The position numbers and the translations under genes were made by a program. Positions 19,541 to 28,756 of a stretch of 64,000 nucleotides of DNA are shown in pieces. How positions within the stretch are numbered: the first letter of the stretch is position 1; the number at the start of each line of letters is the position of its first letter. The notes under the pieces are model-generated. The model had not been told where the DNA came from. It made no database searches and saw nothing but the letters and a program-made list of their open reading frames with translations. Origin of the DNA: Bradyrhizobium sp. Ce-3 (lineage in GTDB: Bacteria > Pseudomonadota > Alphaproteobacteria > Rhizobiales > Xanthobacteraceae). The stretch is taken from contig NZ_BQUV01000009.1 in the NCBI RefSeq assembly GCF_022835695.1, positions 248,001 through 312,000 on the forward strand, in the 5' to 3' direction.

Positions 19541-20695
19541 CTAGGAGCGCGCCGCGCGATATTCGGCTCGCGTGACCAGCCAGTCGGCCGCCGCCTTGAG
19601 ATCAGGCTCCGCTCCCAGTCCCGGACCATTCGGCAAAGGGAAGAGCCCGTCCTGCACGCGCGGGAAGGGGTGCGCCAACGTCTCCCGTAGCGGGTTCTCC
19701 ATCACGTCGTGCTCAAGCAATCCGGGACCTCCGACCGCCGCGAGCACCTGCGCGGCGGCGAGCAGGCCGACGCCGCTGCCGAGCCAATGCGGGCAGTAGG
19801 ACCGTCCCGCCTGCACGGCACGCCGCCCGACCGCATAGGCGCCGGTCACGCCGCCCCATTTCAGCATGTCGGGCTGCACCACGCCGTGATTGCCGTTGGC
19901 GATCAGCGCTGCGAATGCGTCGTATCCCATCACGTTTTCCCCGCCCGCCAGGGGAACTGGAGAAAGCGTCGCAAGCTCCGCCCATTCGGCGGCGGGGCGG
20001 TCGGCCGCAAGCGGCTCCTCGATCCAGCCCAGGCCGAATGCGCCGAGCCGCGGTACGGCGCGGCGGGCCTCGCTGAGATCCCAACCCTGGTTCGCGTCCA
20101 CCATCAGACGCTCGCCCGAGCGAAGGTCCCGCGTGATGTTCGAAACGACCGTGGTGTCGGTTTCGGTACCGAATGCGACCTTGACCTTGAACGCACGGAA
20201 TCCGGCGTCGCGACAGCGAGCGACCGTCTCGGCCGCGGTATCCGGATTGAGGCCGCTCGCATAAGCCGGCACCGTATCGCGCGCGGTGTTGGCGGCGAGC
20301 GCGGCGCGCAGCGATTGCCCGGCGCGCCGTGCGACAAGATCCCAGAGCGCGAGATCAAGCCCTCCGAGGCACGCCGCGAACGGACCCGGCTCGGCGCCCT
20401 GCAGCGCCCAACGGTGGGTGCGTGCAGTGAGGGTGTGCCAGGCATCCGCAGCATCGAGATAGGTTCCGGCAAGCGCCGCCGGACAGATGACGGTCTCGAG
20501 CAGCCGCATCTTGTTATCGGCGCTGTAGGGCGGGAAGTTGCACCAGACTTCTCCCCAGCCGTGCGCGCCGTCGGTGTCTTCGACGCGGAGTAACAGCACG
20601 CTGCGTCGTGGAATGCTGCCAAACGAGGTTTTGACGGGCTCGCCGACTTCGGCGCGAAACAGAAAAGCCTCGATGCGGGCGATGCTTATGGTCAT
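19541..20695 (-). CDS. Mandelate racemase / muconate lactonizing enzyme family protein
   Basis: The 384-aa enolase-superfamily enzyme has a capping domain at residues 1-125, then the barrel with the K-x-K motif (Lys170/Lys172 in AFKVKV). Metal ligands are Asp200 (VDANQGW), Glu226 (WIEEP) and Glu253 (AGGEN), and His303 (CPHWLGSG) is at the end of the barrel. Such enzymes abstract the proton alpha to a carboxylate, often dehydrating sugar acids. The neighbouring co-directional MFS transporter (ACS type) supports catabolism of an imported carboxylate. The actual substrate is unknown. Confidence 0.87.
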   Translation of the reverse strand: MTISIARIEAFLFRAEVGEPVKTSFGSIPRRSVLLLRVEDTDGAHGWGEVWCNFPPYSADNKMRLLETVICPAALAGTYLDAADAWHTLTARTHRWALQGAEPGPFAACLGGLDLALWDLVARRAGQSLRAALAANTARDTVPAYASGLNPDTAAETVARCRDAGFRAFKVKVAFGTETDTTVVSNITRDLRSGERLMVDANQGWDLSEARRAVPRLGAFGLGWIEEPLAADRPAAEWAELATLSPVPLAGGENVMGYDAFAALIANGNHGVVQPDMLKWGGVTGAYAVGRRAVQAGRSYCPHWLGSGVGLLAAAQVLAAVGGPGLLEHDVMENPLRETLAHPFPRVQDGLFPLPNGPGLGAEPDLKAAADWLVTRAEYRAARS

Positions 20696-20756
20696 TTTGC
20701 CTGTTCCTTTCGACGATCGTTTCGCTGTCGCGACACGGTAACTTCCGGTTCAAATC

Positions 20757-22061
20757 TCAGCTTCGCTCTAGTCCAGGTGTCGCATTCATCCCACCGATGA
20801 AGCGGCGGCTCACGATGACCGGCGCCAGCACCGCGGCGACGAACGAGAGAGCCGCGAGAAAATAGAGCCCCGCCTCATAGCTTTGAGTGGTTGCCCTGAT
20901 CCAGCCGATGACATAGGGCCCGACGAATCCGCCCAGGTTTCCGATCGCGTTGATGAGCGCGATACCGGCAGCCGCGGCGTTGCCGGACAGAAAGGTCGAT
21001 GGCAGAGGCCAGAACGGCGGCTTGGCGCCGTAGATGCCGATCGCGGCAACCGCCATGACGGCCACGGCGAGCAGCGATCCGGACATCGTGCCGGCCGCCG
21101 TCAATCCGAGCGCCGTGAGCGCGAGTGCGGTGCAAAGCGTCCATCGGCGTTCACCGTAGCGATCGGAGATGAAGCCGAATGCGAGGATGCCGAGTGTTCC
21201 GAAGATGTAGGGGACCGAGGTCATGATCCCGGTCTGCATGTCGGTCAGACCCAGACCTTTGAGGATTTGCGGCAGGAAGAATGCGAGGCCGAGATTGGCC
21301 GTGGTATTTGCGAACCAGATGAAGGCGAGCGCAAGCACACGTGGATCGGCCAGCGACTGCAGCACACTCAAGCCATGGATCGCGATCGTGCGCTCCTCGT
21401 TGTCGATCGTATTCTGCAGTCGGGTGCGCTCCTCGGTGCTCAGCCATTTGGCCTTGGCCGGGCCGTCGGGCATCACCTTCAGAAAGACGAGGCCGGTCAG
21501 CGCCGTCAGCAGCCCTTCGAGGATGAAGAGCCACTGCCATCCCTTCAGGCCTGCCCATCCATCCATCTGGAGGATCGCCGTCGAGATCGGCCCGCCGAGA
21601 GCGAGCGAAACCGGCACCGCCACGATGAAAGCTGCGATCACGCGCGCGCGGTATTGCTGCGGAAACCAGTAGGTCAGATACAGGATTACCCCGGGGAAGA
21701 AGCCGGCTTCGGCGGCGCCCAGCAGAAAGCGCATCACGATGAAGCTGACCGGTCCCTGCACGAGCGCCATCGCCGCTGCGATCAAGCCCCAGGAAATCAT
21801 GATGCGTGAGATCCACCGCCTTGCGCCGACCTTTGCCATCGCGAGGTTGCTCGGGATCTCGCAGATGAAGTAGCCGAGGAAGAAGACGCCTGCACCAAGC
21901 CCGTAGAAATAGGGCGAGATGCCGATATCCGCATTCATCTTCAGGGCGGCAAAGCCGACATTGACCCGATCGATATAGGCGAGAATGTAGGAAACGAACA
22001 GCACCGGCATCAGCCGAACGAAAGCCTTCCTGATCGCGCTGTCGGCAACCGCGTCGGACAT
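20757..22061 (-). CDS. MFS transporter, anion:cation symporter (ACS) family
   Basis: The 434-aa inner-membrane protein has about 12 hydrophobic segments. YIDRVNVGFAALKMNADIG after the first segment is typical of ACS carriers (tartrate, phthalate, hexuronate). FLLGAAEAGFFPGVILYLTYWFP marks helices 4-5, and GFISDRYGERR is the mid-loop MFS motif. The ATG at 22061 (MSDAVADSAIRKAF) is preferred; the 22094 start adds only arginine-rich residues. It probably imports the substrate of the enolase-superfamily enzyme, 61 bases downstream on the same strand. Confidence 0.9.
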   Translation of the reverse strand: MSDAVADSAIRKAFVRLMPVLFVSYILAYIDRVNVGFAALKMNADIGISPYFYGLGAGVFFLGYFICEIPSNLAMAKVGARRWISRIMISWGLIAAAMALVQGPVSFIVMRFLLGAAEAGFFPGVILYLTYWFPQQYRARVIAAFIVAVPVSLALGGPISTAILQMDGWAGLKGWQWLFILEGLLTALTGLVFLKVMPDGPAKAKWLSTEERTRLQNTIDNEERTIAIHGLSVLQSLADPRVLALAFIWFANTTANLGLAFFLPQILKGLGLTDMQTGIMTSVPYIFGTLGILAFGFISDRYGERRWTLCTALALTALGLTAAGTMSGSLLAVAVMAVAAIGIYGAKPPFWPLPSTFLSGNAAAAGIALINAIGNLGGFVGPYVIGWIRATTQSYEAGLYFLAALSFVAAVLAPVIVSRRFIGGMNATPGLERS

Positions 22062-22384
22062 TCTCGCTCCCGTATCGTCGCTCCACCGGCGCATGGCCTG
22101 ACGTTCGCCGCCCGGACCGTTCGAGCGGCGCTTCGTCCAGCGGCGAGCAGCGCGCTGGACCAGACCGGATGAGAGGCCTTATCCGTCAGCGCCGAGCAGG
22201 AAAAATGGTTTGTTGAGATGGCGCCATCTGAAAAGGAGATGGCTCGGGCTGCCGCGCCGTTGATCGCACAACGGCACGGTGCAACGCACCGCGCTGGTTC
22301 GGCGGCGTTACAAGTTGGGCCCCGTCTCAGGCTCTCGAAAAAGCATGACGTGCGAGCGGATCGATCGTGCGATCGTTGCTGCCG
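22062..22384. other. Intergenic region with a 14-bp perfect palindrome
   Basis: No gene is convincing. AGATGGCGCCATCT at 22216-22229 is a perfect palindrome about 155 bases upstream of the MFS transporter start and may be an operator for it. The region also lies past the stop of the GDPD gene at 22385. Confidence 0.4.
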
Positions 22385-23782
22385 TCACCAGCCCAGTTCA
22401 CGCAGGTAGGCGGCGCGGGCGGCGACGCCGGTGTGGGTGAAGTCGGTGAACACCCCATCGACGCCGAGACGGAAGAACTTCAGGTATTCGAGAGCGGGAT
22501 CGCCGCGATAGTCGGCGGCGAGATATTTCTTCTCGTTCCGGAACGTGAAGACGTGCACGAACAGGCCGAGCTTGTGCGCGTCGGCAATGACGCTGGTGGC
22601 GTCCTGCGTCGAGGCCTCGGCCGTCGATCCCTTGTAAGGCTTGCCGTCGGCGGTGTTGTCCTTCCAGGGCGAGATCTTGTAGGGGACGATATAGGCCTTC
22701 CACGGGCCGATGCCGTCGGCATAGGTCTTGATCTCCGCGAGACCCTCAGGCGTGAGCATCGCGTCGAAGGTGCGGGCATCACCCGCAACCGTCCAGTCGT
22801 AGGGACGGGAATTGGCGATGTTGTTGAGCAGCACCTTGCCGGTCTTGAAGTCGACGCCGTTGCCGTCGATGAGCTGGACCTGCCGCGTCTCCAGCCCATG
22901 GCTGCGCATGTATTTCAGGCTGCCGGGTTCGAAGCTCTGCACGATGATCGGAGCGTCCTTCGCGTTGAGGCCGTTCTCCTTGATCATCTTGATCAAGGCA
23001 TCCTCGAGCGGATGGCTGCCGGGCGCGCCGCAGCCATTGGCGATCGCCTGGGCATTGTTCCAGGTCGGGTTCTTGGTTTCCGGATAGACCGAGATCGTGC
23101 GCCCCGTCGCCTTGCTCTTGGCCTTGGCGATGTCGATGACGTCCTGGAAGCTGATGATCGGAAACTTGCCGTTGAACAGCTTTGGCCGTTCGTTGGCTGC
23201 ATCATAGGTGGTGCCGGCGATCCACTCCCTCAGCTCGTCCATGGTGAAATCGGTGATCGACCAGTCGTTGGTATGGTCGTCGCCGTCGACGATCAGCGCC
23301 TTCAGCACCGATTTCGGATCGGCCGGGTCGACGAGATCGGTGGGATATTCAGCCGGACCGCTGGTCGGTGTCTGCGCCCACTTCACCTTGACGGCAACGC
23401 CCGGCGCCGTGCGCTTGCGTCTGGCGACGTCCGCATTGGTCTTCGCCACCTCGGCGACGTTGGTGTTGTCGCCGAGCCACGGATTGTGGCGGGCCACCAG
23501 CACGCAATCCTTGGTCAGATGCAGGTCTTCTTCAAGCGAGTCGGTGCCGAGGTCGGCGGCCAGCTCATAGGAGGCCTCGGTCTCCTCGGGCACCAGGCCC
23601 GGTACGCCGCGATGTCCGATCACGAGCGGCTGCTTGCCGTCGACGGTCAGGAAGGGTTTTGCGCCCGATGGCGCCGCGCCGGTCTGCGCCGACACCATCG
23701 ACGATGAGAGGACGACCAACGCCGCCGCGCCGAGCAGCATCGCTCCAACATGCATCTTTCGTCGTGAACGAATCTGCTTCAC
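22385..23782 (-). CDS. Periplasmic glycerophosphodiester phosphodiesterase (GlpQ-like)
   Basis: The 465-aa protein starts at a GTG (23782) with ggagacttggc upstream. A signal peptide follows (RSRRKMHVGAMLLGAAALVV, cleavage near SAQ). The GDPD core is clear: VIGHRGVPGLVPEET, DLGTDSLEEDLHLTKD and ARHNPWLGDNTNV, then VYPETKNP and a final GVDGVFTDFTHTGVAAR. The enzyme releases glycerol-3-phosphate from deacylated phospholipids. An ATG at 23755 would shorten the n-region and lacks a ribosome site. Paired palindromes lie in the divergent promoter region, about 250-340 bases upstream. Confidence 0.9.
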   Translation of the reverse strand: MKQIRSRRKMHVGAMLLGAAALVVLSSSMVSAQTGAAPSGAKPFLTVDGKQPLVIGHRGVPGLVPEETEASYELAADLGTDSLEEDLHLTKDCVLVARHNPWLGDNTNVAEVAKTNADVARRKRTAPGVAVKVKWAQTPTSGPAEYPTDLVDPADPKSVLKALIVDGDDHTNDWSITDFTMDELREWIAGTTYDAANERPKLFNGKFPIISFQDVIDIAKAKSKATGRTISVYPETKNPTWNNAQAIANGCGAPGSHPLEDALIKMIKENGLNAKDAPIIVQSFEPGSLKYMRSHGLETRQVQLIDGNGVDFKTGKVLLNNIANSRPYDWTVAGDARTFDAMLTPEGLAEIKTYADGIGPWKAYIVPYKISPWKDNTADGKPYKGSTAEASTQDATSVIADAHKLGLFVHVFTFRNEKKYLAADYRGDPALEYLKFFRLGVDGVFTDFTHTGVAARAAYLRELGW

Positions 23783-24037
23783 GCCAAGTCTCCATCTTTT
23801 GCGTAGCGCGCCAGGCCGAATGCCAGAAGGCCTGACAAGGCCGACGCTGTTGTGTTCTTGTCTCAATCTCCTGACAAGCGGATGACTGGGGCAGGCGGCA
23901 AACGCTGGCGTCGCGGACAAAGTTTTCGAGATGCGCGTTCGCCGCCGGTGTGCGCCCCAACGCTCGATCCGGACGGGGATGCCGGAGACCTCCCGGGTCC
24001 GTGAGCACACAGATATTTGAAGGCCCGCGCCCGAATA

Positions 24038-24121
24038 AATCGCATCCGATTAAATCGGAATACTTGAAGACCGGTCGTGCCGTGCCTTTATCAGGCGCGA
24101 ACGAATTAATCGCATGCGATT
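24038..24121. promoter_or_regulatory. Two repeated palindromic sites (candidate operator pair)
   Basis: AATCGCATGCGATT at 24108-24121 is a perfect 14-bp palindrome, and AATCGCATCCGATT at 24038-24051 differs by one base. Similarity extends outward (GAATWAATCGCAT...TWAATCG), and starts are 70 bases apart. They lie between the leftward GDPD gene and the rightward 100-aa exported protein (start 24142). The right site lies just before that gene's ribosome site. A dimeric repressor of the MarR, GntR or similar kind is likely. Confidence 0.65.
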
Positions 24122-24141
24122 TAAATCGCGGGAGCGTGATC

Positions 24142-24444
24142 ATGACCACCAGGATTTCTCACCTCGCCAGGACGTCCAGAACCAGGACGTTTAAACCCAT
24201 CGCGCTGGCGGCAGCGCTGTCGGCCGTCGCGGTGACGGCCGCCTCGGCTCAGGCCGCGATCTCGGAACCGGCCGCCTACCAGGCGCTGTATCCCTATCGC
24301 GACGTGCTCAACAACGGCGCGCCGACGCCTGCGGCCAGGCTGGTGCTCGAGCCGCCGGCCGTGCTGCAGGCGCTTCAGGCGCAGGAGAGCGGCATCGGCG
24401 TGGTTCAGGTGCCGCACCGCAGTGCGCATCGTGCCCGGCGCTGA
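24142..24444 (+). CDS. Small exported hypothetical protein
   Basis: The 100-aa protein has an N-terminal Arg-rich region, then a signal peptide-like stretch (PIALAAALSAVAVTAASAQA, cleavage near residue 38). The mature part is about 60 residues (AAYQALYPYRDVLNNGAPTP...) with no cysteine and no recognised domain. The start ATG has cgggagcgtgatc upstream. It sits directly downstream of the paired palindromes, so expression is probably regulated. Confidence 0.6.
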   Translation: MTTRISHLARTSRTRTFKPIALAAALSAVAVTAASAQAAISEPAAYQALYPYRDVLNNGAPTPAARLVLEPPAVLQALQAQESGIGVVQVPHRSAHRARR

Positions 24445-24470
24445 GGGCTGAAGAGGCTACCGAAAAGAAA

Positions 24471-24502
24471 AGAGGATGCGGACCGATCGATCCGCATCCT
24501 CT
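24471..24502. terminator. Bidirectional terminator between converging genes
   Basis: A perfect 12-bp stem AGAGGATGCGGA / TCCGCATCCTCT has an 8-base loop. On the minus strand it is followed by TTTCTTTTC, a good U-tract for the solute-binding protein gene. It lies between stops at 24444 and 24560. Confidence 0.85.
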
Positions 24503-24559
24503 GAGCTCAGTGTTCTGTAGTCGCCGCGGCGCAGATCGACTGCGTCGGCGCTCCGCCAG

Positions 24560-25774
24560 CTAGTTCGACTTCACCAGCGGGCAGCCGCCCTTGTCGAGCG
24601 GACGGAAGGCTTCGTCGCCAGGTACGGTCGCGATCAGCTTGTAGAGATCCCACTCGCCCTTGGATTCCTCGGGCTTCTTGGTCTCGAACAGATACATGTC
24701 GTGCACCATGCGGCCGTCGATGCGGATATGGCCATTCTTGGCGAAGAAGTCGTTGACCGGCGTCTTGCGCATCTGCTCCATCACCTTCGGCGCCTCGTCG
24801 GTGCCGATGGCCTCGATCGCCTTCAGGTAATGCATGGTCGCCGAATAGAGGCCGGCCTGGATCATGGTCGGCATGTGGCCGACCTTTTCGTTGAAGCGCT
24901 TCGAGAAGGCGCGGGTCTCGTCGTTCATGTCCCAGTAGAAGGCGTCGGTGACGATCAGGCCCTGCGTCGCCTTGAGGCCCAGCGCGTGGGTGTCGGTGAT
25001 TTCCATCAGCAGAGCGATCATCTTTTGCCCGCCTTGGGCGAGGCCGAACTCGGCGGCCTGCTTCAGGGCGGTGGTGGTGTCGCCGCCGGCGTTCGCCAAC
25101 GCCACGACCTTGGCCTTGGAAGCCTGCGCCTGCAACAGGAAGGACGAGAAGTCCGGCGAGTTCAGGGGAGCTCGTACCTCGCCGAGCACCTTGCCGCCGC
25201 TCTCCTTGACGACGTTGGCGGCGTCACGTTGCAGCGCCATGCCGAAGGCGTAGTCGGCAGTGACGAAGAACCAGGTATCCTCGCCGCGCTTGACCATCGC
25301 CTTGCCGGCGACGTTCGACAGCGCGTAGGTGTCGTAGGTCCAGTGCACGGTGTTGGGCGAGCAGGCGGTGCCGGTAATGTCGGAGGAGCCGCCGCCGGAG
25401 TTGATGTGGATCTTGTTCTTCTCGCGCGTCAGCGCCGAGATCGGCAACGCGACCGAGGAGGTCGGCACGTCGAGGATCGCATCGACCTTGTCGTTGTCGT
25501 ACCAGTTGCGCGCGATGTTGACGCCGACGTCGGGCTTGTTCTGGTGATCGGCCACCACGACCTGGATCGGCTTGCCCTTGACCTTGCCGCCGTAGTCGGC
25601 GACCGCCATCTCGACCGCGGCGACCGAGCCCTTGCCGGTGGCGTCTGCATAGAGGCTCGACATGTCGGTGAGCACGCCGAGCTTGACGACATCGTCGGAG
25701 ATCTGGGCGCGAGCCGCCGTGCCGGAGGCCGCAAGCGCGAGGCCGGCCGCTGCCGCGGCCAAGAGCGATTTCAT
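24560..25774 (-). CDS. ABC transporter substrate-binding protein (Peripla_BP_6, branched-chain amino acid type)
   Basis: The 404-aa periplasmic protein has a signal peptide (MKSLLAAAAAGLALAASGTAARAQ). DDVVKLGVLTDMSSLYADATGKGSVAAVEMA is the usual first strand and helix of LivJ-like binding proteins. The two-lobed fold continues through VDAILDVPTSSVALPI and ends with a Cys near residue 400 (KGGCPLVKSN). No permease or ATPase gene is adjacent, so it is an orphan component. The ATG at 25774 has gggagagaaac upstream, and the extended N-terminus to 25975 runs through a repeat. Confidence 0.92.
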   Translation of the reverse strand: MKSLLAAAAAGLALAASGTAARAQISDDVVKLGVLTDMSSLYADATGKGSVAAVEMAVADYGGKVKGKPIQVVVADHQNKPDVGVNIARNWYDNDKVDAILDVPTSSVALPISALTREKNKIHINSGGGSSDITGTACSPNTVHWTYDTYALSNVAGKAMVKRGEDTWFFVTADYAFGMALQRDAANVVKESGGKVLGEVRAPLNSPDFSSFLLQAQASKAKVVALANAGGDTTTALKQAAEFGLAQGGQKMIALLMEITDTHALGLKATQGLIVTDAFYWDMNDETRAFSKRFNEKVGHMPTMIQAGLYSATMHYLKAIEAIGTDEAPKVMEQMRKTPVNDFFAKNGHIRIDGRMVHDMYLFETKKPEESKGEWDLYKLIATVPGDEAFRPLDKGGCPLVKSN

Positions 25775-25880
25775 CGTGTTTCTCTCCCTGATCTTTTCCT
25801 TGGGGGTTGCTTCCACGAGGCACCTTCTATCCGGTGCGGCAACCTGTCGCAAAGACGACTTTCTGGGCATGCGGCGGACC

Positions 25881-26022
25881 AATCCTCTCCCTCTCCCCGC
25901 TCTTCGCGGGGAGAGGGTTGGGGTGAGGGGCCTTCTCCACGAGTGGCAATTGTCGTGAGACCTGTACCCCCTCACCCGGATTGCTTCGCAATCCGACCTC
26001 TCCCCGCAAGCGGGGCGAGGTA
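25881..26022. repeat. Intergenic repeat of the ctctccccgc family
   Basis: It contains a ctctccccgctcttcgcggggagag hairpin-like run, then ttggggtgaggggc, and a second half with gattgcttcgcaatc and ccccgcaagcgggg hairpins. Related blocks lie at about 33034-33185 and 53737-53835. The phrase ggcaattgtcg inside is shared with the repeat near 11855. Confidence 0.7.
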
Positions 26023-26048
26023 AGAGAGCAATCCGCTCGAGCAGCGCC

Positions 26049-27617
26049 CTACAGCGCCGGCAGCGCGGTGACGGCGGCCTTGATGGTGCCGTCGGTCTCC
26101 ACGATCACCCGGAGCGTCTTCGAATCGAACGCGATGTTGGCAAGCCGGATGCTGTTGACGTCGGCGTCGACGCGGATGCCTTCCTCGTTCTTCTGCAGGT
26201 CGGCGATCGCGGCGGCGATCTTGCGCTGTGCGTTGGTCGCGAATGGCTTGAGGTCGACCACCAGCCGGTCGGCGAGCGCCTGCTGCAGATGCGGGATCGC
26301 GGCGCGCGCGGCGGCGCCGAGCAGGCCGAACGCGGCTTCGGACTCGACCGCCAGCTCGACGTCGGTCAGACGCAGGGTCTGCGCCTGCTGGTCGAGCCGC
26401 GGCCGGCCCCAGATGTGCACGGTCGCCTCGGCGCCCAGGCCGAAGAAGCTCTTCTTCTCCTTGGCGTGCACCAGGAGCGAGATCAAAAGCCGGTCGCCGG
26501 AGGCGGCAATGCCGGCGCTCTTGACGGTCACGTCGACCGGGCCGGAGCCGTCCTCGGGGAACGTCTTGCCCTTCAGCTGCGCCTCGACGAGTTGCGTCAG
26601 CGTGGTGAAGGACAGGTCGACCGGCAGCGCGACCGCGACCTGGCTCGGCATCGGCGGAACGATCGAGAGCTTGTCGGGGAACGGACAGTTCGGGGTGGTC
26701 TGCGTCTCCGTGATCCGCGTCTCGGCCTCGATGCCCATCGTCAGGATCACCGACGACGCATCGACCTTCGGCTGCGCGGCGATCGCGCGGGTCGGCCGCA
26801 GCTCGAGCCACATCGGCGGCATCGAGGCGGTGCCGCCGGTGCCTTGCAGCGGCATCGAGCGACAGGCCTTGACCCATTGCGCGCGGGCGCTGTTCTGGAA
26901 CACCGGGTCGTTGTGCAATCGCGTCTCGAGCGCGGAGATCTGGTCGGCGACCGCCTTGTCGATGACGGGCTTGACCTGCGCCGGCACGCTGATGCGGACG
27001 CCGGCCGCCGACAGGCTGGTGTCGCCGAGATTGACCTGCGCCTGCAGGTTCGGCTCGATCCGCCAGGATGCGCCGAGCTTCGGCCGCGCGGTCAAGGTGA
27101 CGCTGCCTTTGATGTCGGCATTGGCGTTGATGTTCTTGATGTTCACCGCGCCGATCTGCTTGGCGACATTGCCGCCGAGCAGGCTGCCGAGTGCGTTGCT
27201 GACCGCGCCGGTCGCCTGTGCCGACAGCGAGCCGGTGACCTTCAGCGTCCCGCTGATCGGGGTCGTCAGCGTCAGCACGTCCTGCGCGCCGGTGGCGGCG
27301 ATCGGTCCGCGCGAGGCGGTCCAGCCGATGTCGGCGTTTTGCAGGATCTGCTGGACCGGGTTGTCGGCCTTGCCGCCAAAGGTCTTCGGTGCGCCGCGTT
27401 CGGCGGCGTCGCGGATCGCCGACAGCGCGACCGAGACCTGCGCCACGATGGTCGACGAACGCGCCGCCGGCGGCAGCGGCGGCAGCTGTGCGAGCGGTGG
27501 CGCCTGTACGGTGACACCAGGCGCCAGCCAGTCCATCGCCTTAAGGCTGATCGCGAACGAGACCAGCACCACCGTGAGCCCGAGCGCGATCGTTCTTGGA
27601 TGCATCGGTAGACGCAT
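26049..27617 (-). CDS. DUF4403 family protein, membrane-anchored
   Basis: The 522-aa protein has one N-terminal hydrophobic segment (IALGLTVVLVSFAISLKAMDWL, residues 10-31). A long beta-rich periplasmic part follows with two similar halves. DIGWTASRGPIAATGAQDVLTLTTPISGTLKVTG and NPVQQILQNADIGW fit the DUF4403 family, whose lipid-binding-like repeats have no firm function. QWVKACRSMPL and the C-terminal VNSIRLANIAFDSKTLRVIVETDG are also family-like. The ATG at 27617 may be replaced by MHPRTIALG at 27605. Confidence 0.8.
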   Translation of the reverse strand: MRLPMHPRTIALGLTVVLVSFAISLKAMDWLAPGVTVQAPPLAQLPPLPPAARSSTIVAQVSVALSAIRDAAERGAPKTFGGKADNPVQQILQNADIGWTASRGPIAATGAQDVLTLTTPISGTLKVTGSLSAQATGAVSNALGSLLGGNVAKQIGAVNIKNINANADIKGSVTLTARPKLGASWRIEPNLQAQVNLGDTSLSAAGVRISVPAQVKPVIDKAVADQISALETRLHNDPVFQNSARAQWVKACRSMPLQGTGGTASMPPMWLELRPTRAIAAQPKVDASSVILTMGIEAETRITETQTTPNCPFPDKLSIVPPMPSQVAVALPVDLSFTTLTQLVEAQLKGKTFPEDGSGPVDVTVKSAGIAASGDRLLISLLVHAKEKKSFFGLGAEATVHIWGRPRLDQQAQTLRLTDVELAVESEAAFGLLGAAARAAIPHLQQALADRLVVDLKPFATNAQRKIAAAIADLQKNEEGIRVDADVNSIRLANIAFDSKTLRVIVETDGTIKAAVTALPAL

Positions 27618-27854
27618 CGTCCCCCCGGATGAAAATCAACTTTGACGGGTTGTACAGGCCCCCCGACGAGGGCGCCAGTGTGGCGGGATCACGCTGCTTC
27701 GGGGGCGGACGCAGGCTGCATGTCGGGGGTCACCTGGACGTTAACGATTGTGAACGCGACAACGGCCCCGGTGGGGAGCCGGAGCGTTATCTGAGCCTTG
27801 GAGGAGGCTTCTTGGAGCAGGCTGCTTGGAGCAGGCTTGGGGAAATCGGTTAAG

Positions 27855-28544
27855 TCAGCGGACGGCCGAGCCGAGGTCGGCGCGGCGGTCGGTCATCGGC
27901 AGCACGATCACCTTGGTGCCGACGTTGACCCGCGAATAGAGGTCGGAGACGTCTTCATTGGTGAGGCGCAGGCAGCCCGAGGAGACGCGGGTGCCGATCG
28001 TCTCCGGCGCGTTGGTGCCGTGGATGCGGTACACGGTGCCGCCGAGATACATGGCGCGGGCGCCGAGCGGGTTGCCGGGGCCGCCCGCCATGTGGCGCGG
28101 CAGATAGGGCTGGCGGGCGATCATTTCCGGCGGCGGGGTCCAATCCGGCCACTCCGCCTTCTTGGTGATGGTCTGGGTGCCCGACCAGGTGAAGCCGTCG
28201 CGGCCGATGCCGATGCCGTAGCGCATGGCGTGGCCATTGCCGAGCACGAGGTAGAGATAGGTGTGCGGGGTATCGATGATGATGGTGCCCGGCGCCTCGC
28301 GCGTCGGATAGGCGACGACCTGGCGACGCAGACGGGCGGGCAATTCGACGGAACGGTCTTCCTCCTGTGCCTGCGGCATCGACTGCACCGGCGGCTGCAC
28401 GGCCTCGGTCGGCGGTGTCAGGATGAAGGGAAACATCGGCAGCGGCGCGGCCGCGGCGGTGTTCGAGAAAGCAACGGCGCCAATCGCCAGCGCACCGGAG
28501 GCGGCGGCAGCGAGACGTGCGTTCAGCTTGACTGAATTGAACAT
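27855..28544 (-). CDS. L,D-transpeptidase (YkuD/ErfK family)
   Basis: The 229-aa exported enzyme has signal peptide MFNSVKLNARLAAAASGALA (cleavage near AAAA, about residue 33). The YkuD catalytic domain covers about residues 85-215: IIIDTPHTYLYLVLGNG, then HGTNAPETIGTRVSSGCLRL with His175 and nucleophile Cys191. It should make 3-3 peptidoglycan crosslinks or anchor proteins to them. The start at 28544 is chosen for the signal peptide, and cagggg lies upstream. Confidence 0.92.
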   Translation of the reverse strand: MFNSVKLNARLAAAASGALAIGAVAFSNTAAAAPLPMFPFILTPPTEAVQPPVQSMPQAQEEDRSVELPARLRRQVVAYPTREAPGTIIIDTPHTYLYLVLGNGHAMRYGIGIGRDGFTWSGTQTITKKAEWPDWTPPPEMIARQPYLPRHMAGGPGNPLGARAMYLGGTVYRIHGTNAPETIGTRVSSGCLRLTNEDVSDLYSRVNVGTKVIVLPMTDRRADLGSAVR

Positions 28545-28756
28545 TGTCGACCCCTGTTGTTTGCGCCCTGCGCGCCAGTTCCGGCGCGTCGTTGGGTCAA
28601 ACCAGTACAGGTGAGGCGTTTCAGGACGTTTGCACGAAATCGCCAAAATGGTTTCGTGCCGTTAGGGAATTGTTTCGTCCGTGTTTCGTCGCAGGGTTAA
28701 GGGAGGGTTGCCGCGCTGCTGCGGCATGAAGGGCAGATGATCCTCCTGAAGACATC

